Notes: generated by a model from the sequence alone, not told the origin. DNA of 64,000 bases from Muribaculaceae bacterium (GCA_022509085.1 JAFLTW010000003.1:124001-188000); one strand, 5' to 3'; shown: positions 35,392-44,554, counted from the first letter of the stretch. Numbers and translations: made by a program.

Positions 35392-36162
35392 TTGTTTGAG
35401 ATAGACATATACAATGCGGTTGTTGGCGTGATGATTGCCCTCTCGGTAGTGGTGTTCATCGTGCTGCAGCGCATCGACGCTCCCTACGGCATGACGTATT
35501 CAGGGCGCTGGGGATGGTCGGTGCCCAACCGCCTGGGATGGATCCTCATGGAGTGGCCCGTGTTCATTGCCATGGTGCTCCTATGGGTGCTGTCGCCGCG
35601 GCGCGGCGAGCCGGCTCTGATCGTGATGGCCTGCATCTTCCTGGCCCACTATTTCCAGCGCTGTTTCATCTTCCCCTTCATCCTGCGCGGCAAAAACCGC
35701 ATGCCGCTCGCAGTGGTGTCCATGGGGGTGGTGTTCAATCTCGTCAACGCATATATGATAGGAGGGTGGCTCTTCTACGTTTCGCCCGCGGAGATGTATG
35801 GAGTGAGCTGGCTCTACAGCCCGCTCTTCATACTCGGCACGGTAATCTTCATATTCGGGATGGTGGTCAACATAAGCTCCGACAGCATTATCCGCCATCT
35901 GAGGCAGCCCGGCGACTCGCGCCATTACATCCCCAAGGGGGGAATGTACCGCTACGTCACGGGCGCCAACTATTTCGGCGAGCTCTCCGAATGGCTCGGC
36001 TACGCCATCCTCACCTGGAGCCTGGGCGGCCTGGCATTCTTCCTCTGGACGTTCGCCAACCTCGCTCCGAGAGCCCGAGCCGTCCATGGCCGCTACATCA
36101 AGGAGTTCGGTTCGGATTACACCTCACTCAACCGTAAATACATCATTCCCTTCATCTACTGA
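35392..36162 (+). CDS. steroid 5-alpha-reductase family membrane protein
   Basis: The 256-residue integral membrane protein has six or seven helices and matches the 3-oxo-5-alpha-steroid 4-dehydrogenase (SRD5A) family: 'YGMTYSGRWGWSVPNRLGWI' then 'LMEWPVFI' near the N-terminus, 'IPKGGMYRYVTGANYFGELS' then 'EWLGY', and a C-terminal 'RAVHGRYIKEFGSDYTSLNR' then 'KYIIPFIY' (NADPH-site signature). Members reduce the delta-4 double bond of 3-oxo-4-ene steroids to the 5-alpha form. I used a TTG start because family members begin just before the first helix; an in-frame ATG about 36 bases later would cut into that helix. It is first in a three-gene cluster. Confidence 0.87.
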   Translation: MFEIDIYNAVVGVMIALSVVVFIVLQRIDAPYGMTYSGRWGWSVPNRLGWILMEWPVFIAMVLLWVLSPRRGEPALIVMACIFLAHYFQRCFIFPFILRGKNRMPLAVVSMGVVFNLVNAYMIGGWLFYVSPAEMYGVSWLYSPLFILGTVIFIFGMVVNISSDSIIRHLRQPGDSRHYIPKGGMYRYVTGANYFGELSEWLGYAILTWSLGGLAFFLWTFANLAPRARAVHGRYIKEFGSDYTSLNRKYIIPFIY

Positions 36163-36169
36163 GACCCAA

Positions 36170-37399
36170 ATGGAAAGCAAGCTCTTCACTCCCGGCAACA
36201 TAGGACCCGTAACCCTGCGCAACCGCACCATACGGTCGGCGGCATTCGAGGGGATGGGGCGCGACAACAACCCCACCGAGGAGCTGAAGGCCTACCATGT
36301 AAGTGTGGCCGAAGGTGGCGTGGGAATGACCACCGTGGCCTATGCCGGGGTGTGCCGCTCGGCGCTCTCCTTCAAGTCGCAGCTATGGCTGCGTCCGGAG
36401 ATCGTGCCTCAGCTGCTCGACATGACCGACGCTATCCATGCCGCCGGCGCAAAGGCCTCGATCCAGATAGGCCACTGCGGCAACATGACGCATATCGCCA
36501 CGGCCGGAGGGGTGCCCGTGGGTGCATCCACGGGGTTCAACCTCTACTCTCCCACCATCTGCCGCGGCCTGAGGAAGGATGAGCTGGAGCAGATGGCCCG
36601 CGAGTTTGGCAACGCCGTGCGCACGGCCCGCGACGCAGGTTTCGACTGTGTGGAGGTGCACGCCGGCCACGGCTATCTCATCTCACAGTTTCTCTCCCCC
36701 TACACCAACCACCGGCGCGACGACTTCGGCGGCTCGCTCTCCAACCGCATGCGCTTCATGCGGATGTGTATGGAGGAGGTGATGAAGGCTGCCGGAAGCG
36801 ACATGGGAGTGCTCGTGAAGATGAATATGCGCGATGGTTTCCGCAAGGGTATGGACATCGACGAGAGTCTCGTGGTGGCGCGCGAGCTTCAGGCATACGG
36901 CGCCCATGCGCTCGTGCTGTCGGGCGGCTTTGTGAGCAAGGCTCCGATGTACGTGATGCGCGGCGAGATGCCGATCTATACGATGACCCATTACATGACG
37001 CAGTGGTGGCTCAAGTATGGCGTAAGGATGTTTGGCCGTATGATGGTGCCCTCCGAGAAGTTCAAGGAACTCTATTTCCTTGAGGATGCGCGCCGTTTCC
37101 GCGAGGCGCTCCCTGAGATGCCTCTGGTATACGTGGGCGGCGTCGTGAGCCGCAAGGGCGCCGAGAAGGTGATGCGGGAGGGTTTTGACTTCGTGCAGAT
37201 GGGCCGGGCTCTGCTCAACGACCCTGCCTTCGTGGATAAGATGAGACTCGACGAGGATTGCCGCTCGGGCTGCGACCATGTGAACTACTGCATCGCACGC
37301 ATGTATTCGCGCGACATGGCATGCCATAAGCATCTTGAGGGGCTGCCACCGAAAATTCAGCGCGAGATCGAGGAGATCCGCCGCCGCGATGCCAACTGA
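36170..37399 (+). CDS. NADH:flavin oxidoreductase / Old Yellow Enzyme family (candidate 5-beta-reductase)
   Basis: The 409-residue FMN TIM-barrel protein has 'NRTIRSAAFEGMG' at the first strand, 'SIQIGHCGN', 'HAGHGYLISQFLSPYTNHRR' then 'DDFGGSL' (substrate and FMN site), and 'MGRALLNDPAFVDKM' at the end of the barrel. The C-terminus has CRSGCDHVNYC, a possible partial cluster-type Cys set, but the large Fe-S/FAD domain of BaiCD-type enzymes is missing. Start ATG 36170 is 8 bases after the 5-alpha-reductase stop; the longer frame from 36086 overlaps that gene. In Odoribacteraceae an OYE-type enzyme next to a 5-alpha-reductase acts as a 5-beta-reductase on 3-oxo-4-ene bile acids, which suggests this assignment. 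Confidence 0.87.
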   Translation: MESKLFTPGNIGPVTLRNRTIRSAAFEGMGRDNNPTEELKAYHVSVAEGGVGMTTVAYAGVCRSALSFKSQLWLRPEIVPQLLDMTDAIHAAGAKASIQIGHCGNMTHIATAGGVPVGASTGFNLYSPTICRGLRKDELEQMAREFGNAVRTARDAGFDCVEVHAGHGYLISQFLSPYTNHRRDDFGGSLSNRMRFMRMCMEEVMKAAGSDMGVLVKMNMRDGFRKGMDIDESLVVARELQAYGAHALVLSGGFVSKAPMYVMRGEMPIYTMTHYMTQWWLKYGVRMFGRMMVPSEKFKELYFLEDARRFREALPEMPLVYVGGVVSRKGAEKVMREGFDFVQMGRALLNDPAFVDKMRLDEDCRSGCDHVNYCIARMYSRDMACHKHLEGLPPKIQREIEEIRRRDAN

Positions 37400-37427
37400 G
37401 AATCCATAAATTCCGACATATTTTTCT

Positions 37428-38243
37428 ATGGGAAAAGGTAAGAAGACGTCGCTTCAGGGACGTTGGGCCGTCATCACCGGCGCCTCCGGAGGCATAGGTC
37501 TGGAGTTTTGCAGGAATCTGGCCTCCAGAGGGTGTAACCTGCTGATGGTGGCTATCGAGGACGAGCTGCTGGCCAACCGCGCCGCGGAGGTGGCGGAGGC
37601 GTATGGCGTGCAGGCGCTTCCGCTCACCCTCGACCTTACCGACGCCCAGGCCGTGATGCGCATCATGGCCTATATGGAGGCGCGCTCCATCGACCCCTAT
37701 ATCCTTATCAACAATGCCGGAATCTTCACCTTCTCTCCCATCGTGGAGCATGCGGAGCGCAAGATCGACCGTTTTATCGACCTCCACATGCGCTCAGTGA
37801 CGCAGCTCTGCCGGGAGGTTGGCGAGAGGATGGTGGCCGCCGGCGAGGGCCGCATGCTCAACATGAGTTCGATGTCTTGCTGGATGCCCATGCCTGGAAT
37901 TGCGATGTATTCTGCCACCAAGGCCTATATCCGCGTCTTCTCCCGGGCGCTCCACTATGAGCTGAAAGACTCGGGAGTGACGGTGACAGTGGCCTGCCCG
38001 GGAGGGATTGCCACCGACCTTTTCGGTTTGCCTGAGAAGCTGCAGAGGCTTGCCGTGGGACTCGGGGTACTTGCTCGACCCGAACGCTTCGCCGCCAAGG
38101 CCATAGACCGTATGCTGAAGGGTCGCAAGCAGTATGTCAACGGACTGCTAAACCGCTTCTCGATCTTCTTCGTGGCCGTGATGCCAACACCCGTGCGCAT
38201 GATGGTGAAACACCGCATGCTCGACCGCGGCATACGGGTCTGA
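37428..38243 (+). CDS. short-chain dehydrogenase (candidate hydroxysteroid dehydrogenase)
   Basis: The 271-residue classical SDR has TGASGGIG (nucleotide site, about 17-24), NNAG (about 89-92) and YSATK (catalytic Tyr/Lys, about 157-161) after an SSMSCWMP strand. A hydrophobic C-terminal helix (NRFSIFFVAVMPTPVRMMVK) may associate with the membrane. It lies 28 bases after the OYE-type gene. With a 5-alpha-reductase and an OYE-type reductase in the same operon, oxidation or reduction of the steroid 3-hydroxyl group is the most likely role; the stereochemistry cannot be predicted. Confidence 0.87.
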   Translation: MGKGKKTSLQGRWAVITGASGGIGLEFCRNLASRGCNLLMVAIEDELLANRAAEVAEAYGVQALPLTLDLTDAQAVMRIMAYMEARSIDPYILINNAGIFTFSPIVEHAERKIDRFIDLHMRSVTQLCREVGERMVAAGEGRMLNMSSMSCWMPMPGIAMYSATKAYIRVFSRALHYELKDSGVTVTVACPGGIATDLFGLPEKLQRLAVGLGVLARPERFAAKAIDRMLKGRKQYVNGLLNRFSIFFVAVMPTPVRMMVKHRMLDRGIRV

Positions 38244-38282
38244 CCCCCTCTTTTTAGAGAAGGCAGAAGACGCAGACGTTTT

Positions 38283-39089
38283 TTAGAAAAGATAGGAGAC
38301 GCCGACGGCAAAGACGCCGTAGGAGTTGGGATAACCCTGCTGCCTACCCCTGAAGTTGGCGTTGATGAGTCCGAGCTGAAGGTCGGCTCCCCAGTTGTCG
38401 GTAAGGTAGTAGGTAGCCCCGAGGTAGAGCGAGAAAGAGGGCACCACCTTGGCTCCGAGCGACTTGTCCCATCTCACATGGTCGAGGTCGTTGTAGGAGT
38501 ATTTAATATAGGAGTCGGAAGTGCCGGTGACGTTATGCTCGTAGAAGTCGGCGCTGTCGAAATTCTGCTGGTTGTGATAGTTGGAGTAGATGTAGTTCAT
38601 CACTCCGAAGCCAAGCCCGAGCCGTGCATAGGTGTCAAGTTTCTCCATTGGTGAATAGTGGAGGGAGACTATGCCGAGGAAGTCGACGTCTTCGCGGGCA
38701 ACGTGGCATTCGGCCCACCCCGTGCCTTGGCGCTGCACGTTACGGGAGTCGTCGTAGGAGGTTTGCAGTCCGGTGGCGGGGTCGATGACGGTGCCGTAGT
38801 CAGACAGGCGGTAGGAATAGTCGTAGGAGCCGGTGTCTGAGCCCTCGAACATACCGCCATACATGTTGTTTACGGCAAAGCCTGCGCCGACGGTGAAGCC
38901 GTCGCCAAACTCTGCCACACCCCATTCCATGGTGAAGTGCTGGTCGAAGGTGGCGCGGTTCTTGTCGGCATAGTCGATGGCACCCACGCCGATGGTGAAA
39001 TCGATCTTCTTGTCTCCTTCCTTAAATATCTGTGCATTCGCACCCATGGCAACGCCTGCAATGGCGCCAATCAGCAATAACCTCTTCAT
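38283..39089 (-). CDS. outer-membrane beta-barrel protein
   Basis: The 268-residue protein has a signal peptide (MKRLLLIGAIAGVAMGANAQ) and alternating strands typical of small porin-like barrels, for example 'FTIGVGAIDYADKNRATF', 'LGIVSLHYSPMEKLDTYARL' and 'VPSFSLYLGATYYLTDNWGA'. It ends in an aromatic residue (GVFAVGVSYLF), the usual barrel assembly signal. No substrate can be given. It is convergent with the steroid cluster and has its own consensus promoter. Confidence 0.85.
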   Translation of the reverse strand: MKRLLLIGAIAGVAMGANAQIFKEGDKKIDFTIGVGAIDYADKNRATFDQHFTMEWGVAEFGDGFTVGAGFAVNNMYGGMFEGSDTGSYDYSYRLSDYGTVIDPATGLQTSYDDSRNVQRQGTGWAECHVAREDVDFLGIVSLHYSPMEKLDTYARLGLGFGVMNYIYSNYHNQQNFDSADFYEHNVTGTSDSYIKYSYNDLDHVRWDKSLGAKVVPSFSLYLGATYYLTDNWGADLQLGLINANFRGRQQGYPNSYGVFAVGVSYLF

Positions 39090-39219
39090 AACGTGCTCTT
39101 TCTTAATTTGTAACTGTTTCTGTCAACCGCCGGAAGCCGCTATCGCCACTATATGGGCCTGAGGCCGTTATCGCCACTATATAGGAAAGTAGGTAGGCCC
39201 ACCCGTTGGTTTACAAATG

Positions 39220-39250
39220 CAAAATTACAAATAATCCTGAAAGAAACAAA
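39220..39250 (-). promoter_or_regulatory. consensus promoter of the barrel gene
   Basis: On the minus strand, TTTG (39247-39250) and TAATTTTG (39220-39227) are exactly 19 bases apart. The predicted start near 39213 coincides with the beginning of the motif AAACCAACGGG (39202-39212). The leader also holds two direct copies of TATCGCCACTATAT (near 39142 and 39169). Confidence 0.78.
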
Positions 39251-39412
39251 CCCCTCAGCCTCCAAAAATTTTCATTCGTAAATCCCCTCCATTTAGCCGT
39301 CCGCATTACAGCTAGTCATAGCCGCGGCAGCGGCGAGTGTAGGAATGCTTGGTAAGGGTCTTAAGAAGGAATTAAGTGTGTCTCGATGTGTGAGCATTTA
39401 TGCGATTTTCCA

Positions 39413-39606
39413 GAAGGTGATGCCGAAGGTTTGGGGGCGGTCGAGGGCGCGGTAGCCGATGGCTTCGGCGATGTGGCGCGCCTCGACGGGAGCAGAGACA
39501 GCGGAGGAGAGGGCGGCGGTGTATGCCTCGGAAGGAGCACGGTTGGCCATATCGTCGAATTCAACAGGTTCAATCTCTACCTGAATGTTGATACTGTCGG
39601 AGATTA
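39413..39606 (-). pseudogene. comM 3'-end remnant A (internally deleted)
   Basis: On the minus strand this reads '[20 protein letters not shown]' fused in frame to a variant of '[20 protein letters not shown]' and then '[15 protein letters not shown]', the last part of ComM with about 130 codons deleted from the middle. The reading frame runs on to a stop at 39398. The end carries the GAGGGCGCGG variant also present in remnants B and C, not the AAGGGCTCTG of the intact gene. Most of the gap 39090-39656 is this remnant plus the barrel-gene leader; nothing else was recognised there. Confidence 0.9.
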
Positions 39607-39656
39607 TATCCTCCCGTTTTCCTTCGAGATTTTTATTTGTGTCAGTTGGACTAATT

Positions 39657-40118
39657 TTATTTGTTTAACGGTGTTAGGAAAATAAAAACAACCTCATTTT
39701 CACCAGATTGGAAGTTCGTTAATTGTTCTAATTGTTTAACGTATCCTGCCGAATGTTCACGAATATTTTCAATGATTTCCGTTTCCGAAAACTCTCCTTC
39801 CTTTTCTGAAGTACGGATAATCAGGTCACTGGTAATATCCGAACCGTTAAAATATCGAGAAGCTTGCGACATCGCTTTTACTGAAGCTACACGATTAAGC
39901 TCTGAATCTCCTTTATATTTTGTTTTATCCAGTTTTACTACAGACATAAGATATGCATTATCGTAGTCTTCGACAGCCTTTACTCCATCGAAAGGAGAGT
40001 TTTCATACATTCTGATTAGGAAATTAGTCAAAGCAGTCCGCTCTTGATTATAATTTTGAGAAAATATGCAAGGGATTTGAAACAGTATAGCCACTAAAAA
40101 TATTATTACCTTCTTCAT
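39657..40118 (-). CDS. secreted protein, last gene of second DUF6175 cassette
   Basis: The 153-residue product has a signal peptide (MKKVIIFLVAILFQIPCIFS) followed by a small mixed alpha/beta domain ('NSPFDGVKAVEDYDNAYLMS', 'RVASVKAMSQASRYFNGSDI'). No family was recognised. It starts 22 bases after the 605-residue gene and is AT-rich like the rest of the cassette. It ends about 50 bases before the comM remnant. Periplasmic location is inferred. Confidence 0.7.
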   Translation of the reverse strand: MKKVIIFLVAILFQIPCIFSQNYNQERTALTNFLIRMYENSPFDGVKAVEDYDNAYLMSVVKLDKTKYKGDSELNRVASVKAMSQASRYFNGSDITSDLIIRTSEKEGEFSETEIIENIREHSAGYVKQLEQLTNFQSGENEVVFIFLTPLNK

Positions 40119-40140
40119 CGGGATGGATATATTTTAGAAT

Positions 40141-41958
40141 TTAATTGTCGTTTGGTTCAATTTTAAATGAGGCATATTTTGATATCTCCGACTTTGGCAA
40201 TAAAACATAAATTTCCCAATCAGATCCAAAGCAAGTAAATATTTTGCCGGTTCTATCTTCAAATCGTGATGGCGCTTTTATAAAAAATAAATTAGAGAGA
40301 ATCCCAGTGCTTCCCAAACAAGTGAAATCCCAGCTACCATTATCAAAGTCAGACAACTGAAATTTTTTGATTTTATAGGGGATACAATATTGAGTGTTTA
40401 TATCGTAACAAAGATCTCTACAAAACTCGGGGTAATCTTCATATTTTTTTATTATTACGCCATCCATTAATTCATCCTCCAAAGCGTTTCTCTCTTCTTC
40501 CGAAAGGAAGTCAATTGATTCAAAATATCTATGATCAAACCCTCCTTGCGACCAATCTTTTAAATTTGCAAGTTTAACGGGTGCAAAATCACTTATCTGG
40601 CCCGTATTATCAACTATTACAAAGTTGTTTTTTATGTTATTCAGCTCTGTCACGAGCCTGTCAAACCATACCGCTATATCTTTTGGTGAGTTACGAAAAC
40701 AAGAGTAGTGATCTTCTGATATAAGAAATGATTGAAAATAGGTAACGTTATAACCTTGATCTTTCAAATGATTGTAACTCTTAGAATCCAATGATAAAGA
40801 ATTAACGGTCTCTCGAAATGCTTTTACCACCGGGTTATTATTTAATAATTCTTCAGACCTTCTATTTTCTTCTTTTAACCTTTTATATTCTATGCTGTTT
40901 GGTTCCCATACAACATCAAATTTAATAACAGCATATTGATCTGACGGCATCATTTCCATAATAGCCAACGTTCCTTCGTCTTTTTCATATCTATTATTTT
41001 GTAAAAAGTTATTCAAAAGCCCGCTTATATTTTCGTTAAATTCAATTGTGTGGCCATTATTGCTATTCCTATATTCACTTGAAAAAAATTCTCCTAAAGC
41101 ATAATTCTCATGCTCATTTAGTTCATATTTGAAATCTATCAATTTAGGTTGATCTACTACTAACTTCCACTCCATGCAGTTTTTAGCCAGTTCCTTTAAA
41201 TAAGGAATAAGGTTATATAAAGCCTTAAGTTCGTTTTGTTTCTCAATCTCAAAGAGTCGAATATTTAAACCGAATTCATTGCCCGCAAACTCACATTCAC
41301 TTCCGTGGTTTTTTGCATAGGTAATTAAATGAGGTAGAGATACGGTTGCTGTAATGGTAACATTATATCTACCGCTGGATAAAAGGACGGATGAGAGTTC
41401 AGAATAATCTTTAATCGCACCATTTGTAACCGTAATAATTTCATCCTTAACCAACTCGTCATTGAGAATAGTGGTATTAGCAGAGACAAAAGCACCATAA
41501 GACTGCTCAATTGCACTCCTCAAAGCGTTTTTGACCGCTTCGTCTTTTGTGGCACCGTCGGAAGTAACAGTTAGAACAATCTCATCTTTTGAATTTGTTT
41601 CTTTTATCCCATCTGAACTCGTGTTTTGTGTGGAGGTTTGGGAATCGGAATAACTATTGTTAGCCGATGTCATGTCATTATGGGAGAGATCCGAGCTTTC
41701 GATTTCTTTAAGAGAGATGGTTCCAAGCGCTTCTTCCAAAAGCAACAGGCTGTTTTCATAACGCTCTCGTAGCCGGTCTTTTACATTAGAGGGTGTACTG
41801 GTGTCCTTATTAAGATTCTCCAGATCCTTTTTCAACTGTTTTATTTCATTCTGAATTGTTTTCTTTTCTTGTTTGGTCAGCTGATTATCCTGATCAGGGA
41901 ATGCATAAGTGCATAATCCTGTAAATGCTATAATAAGAATCAGATATAATTTTCTCAT
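40141..41958 (-). CDS. large secreted protein with coiled coil and LPP20/FlgT-like domain
   Basis: The 605-residue product has a signal peptide ending near residue 19 (FTGLCTYAF). A Lys/Glu-rich coiled coil (about 25-80) and a Ser/Asn linker precede a domain reading 'VTSDGATKDEAVKNALRSAI' then 'EQSYGAFVSANTTI' (about 130-170). That resembles the N-terminal fold of FlgT or LPP20-type envelope proteins, in which 'A...A..A...' helices follow a strand. The C-terminal 350 residues are unassigned. It lies 4 bases after the lipoprotein-like gene of the cassette. Probably periplasmic or outer-membrane associated. Confidence 0.72.
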   Translation of the reverse strand: MRKLYLILIIAFTGLCTYAFPDQDNQLTKQEKKTIQNEIKQLKKDLENLNKDTSTPSNVKDRLRERYENSLLLLEEALGTISLKEIESSDLSHNDMTSANNSYSDSQTSTQNTSSDGIKETNSKDEIVLTVTSDGATKDEAVKNALRSAIEQSYGAFVSANTTILNDELVKDEIITVTNGAIKDYSELSSVLLSSGRYNVTITATVSLPHLITYAKNHGSECEFAGNEFGLNIRLFEIEKQNELKALYNLIPYLKELAKNCMEWKLVVDQPKLIDFKYELNEHENYALGEFFSSEYRNSNNGHTIEFNENISGLLNNFLQNNRYEKDEGTLAIMEMMPSDQYAVIKFDVVWEPNSIEYKRLKEENRRSEELLNNNPVVKAFRETVNSLSLDSKSYNHLKDQGYNVTYFQSFLISEDHYSCFRNSPKDIAVWFDRLVTELNNIKNNFVIVDNTGQISDFAPVKLANLKDWSQGGFDHRYFESIDFLSEEERNALEDELMDGVIIKKYEDYPEFCRDLCYDINTQYCIPYKIKKFQLSDFDNGSWDFTCLGSTGILSNLFFIKAPSRFEDRTGKIFTCFGSDWEIYVLLPKSEISKYASFKIEPNDN

Positions 41959-41962
41959 ACGT

Positions 41963-42934
41963 TTACCAATTTAGATATACCTTTGTTAGGTGTTGATTTT
42001 CTGCTCGTTTCTCAGCTACTGAACGGCAAGCAGCTATCGTTGCCATTGCTCTGGCATGAGAATTGGCTTGTTCCTTCCGCTGGAATTCCTTTTTGTCTTT
42101 ATATTCCTGGAGTGCCTTTTCATATTCTCTATTTTTGTCAGACTGAATTGAAGCAGACATTGTTTCCACAAGAGCTTGTCCTTGGTCAAATGCAGCAGAA
42201 TTAACGGGGATCATATCAAGAAATGAAATTGCTGTTTGAGCCCCTTCCATACTTGGATTTATTGCCCAAGCATTTTTTGCTTTAGATAATAACTTGAGTC
42301 CGTCAGAGTCGATTTTGTGGTTATAGATTGTAATCGCCGTTGACTGCGCCTCATTTAAACAATCCTTGCATATTGCCGGAACCGATACTAGAAGACTAAT
42401 AGCCTCGTCATATTCACCAGTTGAAGCCAGAGTTTTAGCCTGTGTTATTATGCTTTGGCAATTTTCTGAATAATAATCCTCGATTCTTTCTTTGGCTGTA
42501 TTAAACAGGTCTTTAAATTGGGGATTTGAGGAGTTCAAATTGTTGAAAGCGGATTGCCATGCCTTATGTTCATTAGTTCCGATTCCTTTTAAATCAAAAG
42601 TGGCTGATGCAAAAATTATATTTTCCAGGGCATCTCCTATCAGGAATGTCACCTCAACTGTCTGAGAAATGCGGGGAGGAGTAGTCGGAACTATATTTTT
42701 CTCGACAACATTACATTTTGCAAGAATTACAAAACGCTCTGCATATTCAAGATTTCCTATCCCGTTCTGAGTCATTGCTTGCTCCATTTTGGCAATCAAA
42801 GACAATTTTGCATCTTCGGGCAAGCCATTTCCAACTACTACCGGATAGTATGACAACTCGTATTCATTTAACTTTGATGCCTGAATGTTATGAAAACTCA
42901 GGCATAGAAAAATTAACAGAAATATTTTTTTCAT
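41963..42934 (-). CDS. exported protein, paralogue of the lipoprotein at 2687-3868
   Basis: The 323-residue protein has a signal peptide (MKKIFLLIFLCLSFHNIQA) but no lipobox Cys, unlike its paralogue. The N-terminal domain has 'LIAKMEQAMTQNGIGNLEYA' and 'EVTFLIGDALENIIFASATF'. A helical repeat region follows ('LASTGEYDEAISLLVSVPAI') with a charged coiled-coil tail ('YEKALQEYKDKKEFQRKEQA'). The layout matches 2687-3868 domain by domain. It overlaps the DUF6175-like gene by 4 bases, the same coupling as in the first cassette. Confidence 0.78.
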   Translation of the reverse strand: MKKIFLLIFLCLSFHNIQASKLNEYELSYYPVVVGNGLPEDAKLSLIAKMEQAMTQNGIGNLEYAERFVILAKCNVVEKNIVPTTPPRISQTVEVTFLIGDALENIIFASATFDLKGIGTNEHKAWQSAFNNLNSSNPQFKDLFNTAKERIEDYYSENCQSIITQAKTLASTGEYDEAISLLVSVPAICKDCLNEAQSTAITIYNHKIDSDGLKLLSKAKNAWAINPSMEGAQTAISFLDMIPVNSAAFDQGQALVETMSASIQSDKNREYEKALQEYKDKKEFQRKEQANSHARAMATIAACRSVAEKRAENQHLTKVYLNW

Positions 42935-43884
42935 TTCTCTCCTAAAATTAATATGGCTTCGCCTAATCCGCGTATTATTACCTTTGAATTAATATTATAT
43001 GGTGCTTTCTGCAAATATTTCCTGAGAGATGTCGCAAATGCCCGGGCATCCGTTGCATTCCCGTTTTTGTCGGATAATGGGATTCTTACTTGTTCGAATT
43101 GAGCAAAATTTTCTGACCCGTCACTGAGATTAAAATTTCCATTGACCGAATTTTCTCGCATCCATTTTTGAATACAATCAATCAGTTCTTCGCCTCCGTA
43201 TTCGGTTTCTAAATCATTCTCCCAATTGTCCCAGCATCTAACCGTCAATACTATTTCTCGGCCGTTTTTCTTTTGATCGGCATACCATTTATCAAGCTGT
43301 TTGTCAAAATCCTTTACATTGTCTTTCACTGCCTTCTCGAGAGCAACGGGAATTGCATCCTGAGTAGGCTTGGAATTACCTGTTGCCGTGGCAATACGCT
43401 TGTTGGTGTATGCATCAAAAGCTTCAAGGGTAAACGAAACTATTTTACCTGTGGGTTCCTTGGTGAAATTCCACCATAATTGAATGACTATATCGGACTT
43501 CAGCCTGCGCTTTAAGATGTCAAGAGGTGTTTCTGCAATATTAGCACCTGACGTTTTACTTGATACAGCATTGTCTTCCGCCTGTTTTACATTAAGCGAT
43601 TTAATTTCCATCTCTGCATCTTTCAGACTATATCCCATGCCTGTAAGCACAGCGCCAACCTTTGAAAGGACCTGCGGAAGTTCCATGTCCTCATTAAAAG
43701 CTCTTTGGTAGTCGGGAATCCTAATTGTTGATCCCATATCTTCAAAAGACTGAGTGAAATATCGTTGTGTACACCAATTATCGCTTGGAAGTATCATCAA
43801 TGTAGGTTTCTTCACTTCCTCCGCTAATACAGTTAGCGATATCACGAGGAGTAAACTCATTAGAAGTCTTAAATGCTTCATCAC
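42931..43884 (-). CDS. DUF6175-like exported protein
   Basis: The 317-residue protein has a signal peptide (RLLMSLLLVISLTVLAEE) without a lipobox. Signatures are 'KKPTLMILPSDNWCTQRYF', 'LKSDIVIQLWWNF', 'SFTLEAFDAYTNKRIATATG' and 'IIRGLGEAILILGEK'. It is paralogous to the lipoprotein at 1677-2690. The family is common in Bacteroidota and has no known function. It is placed 4 bases after the small P-loop gene. Confidence 0.8.
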   Translation of the reverse strand: MMKHLRLLMSLLLVISLTVLAEEVKKPTLMILPSDNWCTQRYFTQSFEDMGSTIRIPDYQRAFNEDMELPQVLSKVGAVLTGMGYSLKDAEMEIKSLNVKQAEDNAVSSKTSGANIAETPLDILKRRLKSDIVIQLWWNFTKEPTGKIVSFTLEAFDAYTNKRIATATGNSKPTQDAIPVALEKAVKDNVKDFDKQLDKWYADQKKNGREIVLTVRCWDNWENDLETEYGGEELIDCIQKWMRENSVNGNFNLSDGSENFAQFEQVRIPLSDKNGNATDARAFATSLRKYLQKAPYNINSKVIIRGLGEAILILGEK

Positions 43885-43888
43885 AACC

Positions 43889-44350
43889 TTATTTTTCTAT
43901 TTCGTTAGCCTTGTCAATGATATTCAGAATGTTCTCAGCGCATATCTTGTTGAGAACATCAGCACTTACGTGTTTCCCCCAATTGTCATATTTTACTATG
44001 GTGGAGGTTTCGAAGGTTATATAATTCTTTTCATGGGCGTAATCCCACAAAAACTTATACACGGAATCAGTTCTGTATTTCGTGCGGCTGGCGGCTACTA
44101 TGAAATCTACACCCTTTGCATGACAGTATTCTACTTTCTCTCTAACATAATCCGTACATCCCGGGTCTCCCAAGGTGATAATACCGATTTTCATTCCGTT
44201 GCGTTCTGTTATTACCAACACATCGTCTCCATAGGTAGTCGGCTCTCGATCCATCGGCTCCTTCCCGTCAAGAAGATTGTCAATTAAGTTTTTCAATGTG
44301 CTTGTCTTCCCTCTAGAACCGGCACCTTTCACTATAAGCATTATTGCCAT
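43889..44350 (-). CDS. small P-loop NTPase
   Basis: The 153-residue cytosolic protein has Walker A GAGSRGKTST (residues about 9-18), a second strand motif 'MKIGIITLGDPG' (about 53-64, like a Walker B/switch region) and 'DFIVAASRTK' where GTPases carry base-recognition motifs. It resembles a minimal kinase or GTPase and has no close named family. Its start may be the second Met (44341). It heads the second DUF6175 operon and is preceded by a long structured leader. There is no counterpart in the first cassette. Confidence 0.75.
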   Translation of the reverse strand: MAIMLIVKGAGSRGKTSTLKNLIDNLLDGKEPMDREPTTYGDDVLVITERNGMKIGIITLGDPGCTDYVREKVEYCHAKGVDFIVAASRTKYRTDSVYKFLWDYAHEKNYITFETSTIVKYDNWGKHVSADVLNKICAENILNIIDKANEIEK

Positions 44351-44419
44351 AATAGACGTTCTTGCCGCGGTCCCCTCCTCGTTGGCTTTTGGTATACAAA
44401 AAGAGCGTGAGAGTCTGTA

Positions 44420-44554
44420 TCAGTTACTCATCTCACTACTCAAGGTCTTAGCATTACCCAATCGATAAGAGATGAGTAACGCGGAGCCCCCACGCCGTAT
44501 GATAAACCAAAGGAATATGGCAAAGCCATACCCGAATGTCGGATTTACAATCAT
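44420..44554 (-). CDS. possible 44-residue membrane peptide within the leader
   Basis: A short frame begins MIVNPTFGYGFAIFLWFIIR and ends 'LSSEMSN', with one hydrophobic helix followed by Arg-Arg-Gly-Gly. The same frame is open upstream of the ATG for another 30 codons (to a TAG near 44646) without a start. It may be a small gene, a decayed longer one, or chance within a structured RNA. Confidence 0.25.
   Translation of the reverse strand: MIVNPTFGYGFAIFLWFIIRRGGSALLISYRLGNAKTLSSEMSN

Noticed and set aside
39130-39185. A possible CRISPR-like array or tandem repeat (TATCGCCACTATAT twice).
   Set aside because: There are only two copies of 14 bases with no regular spacers and no cas genes in the window.
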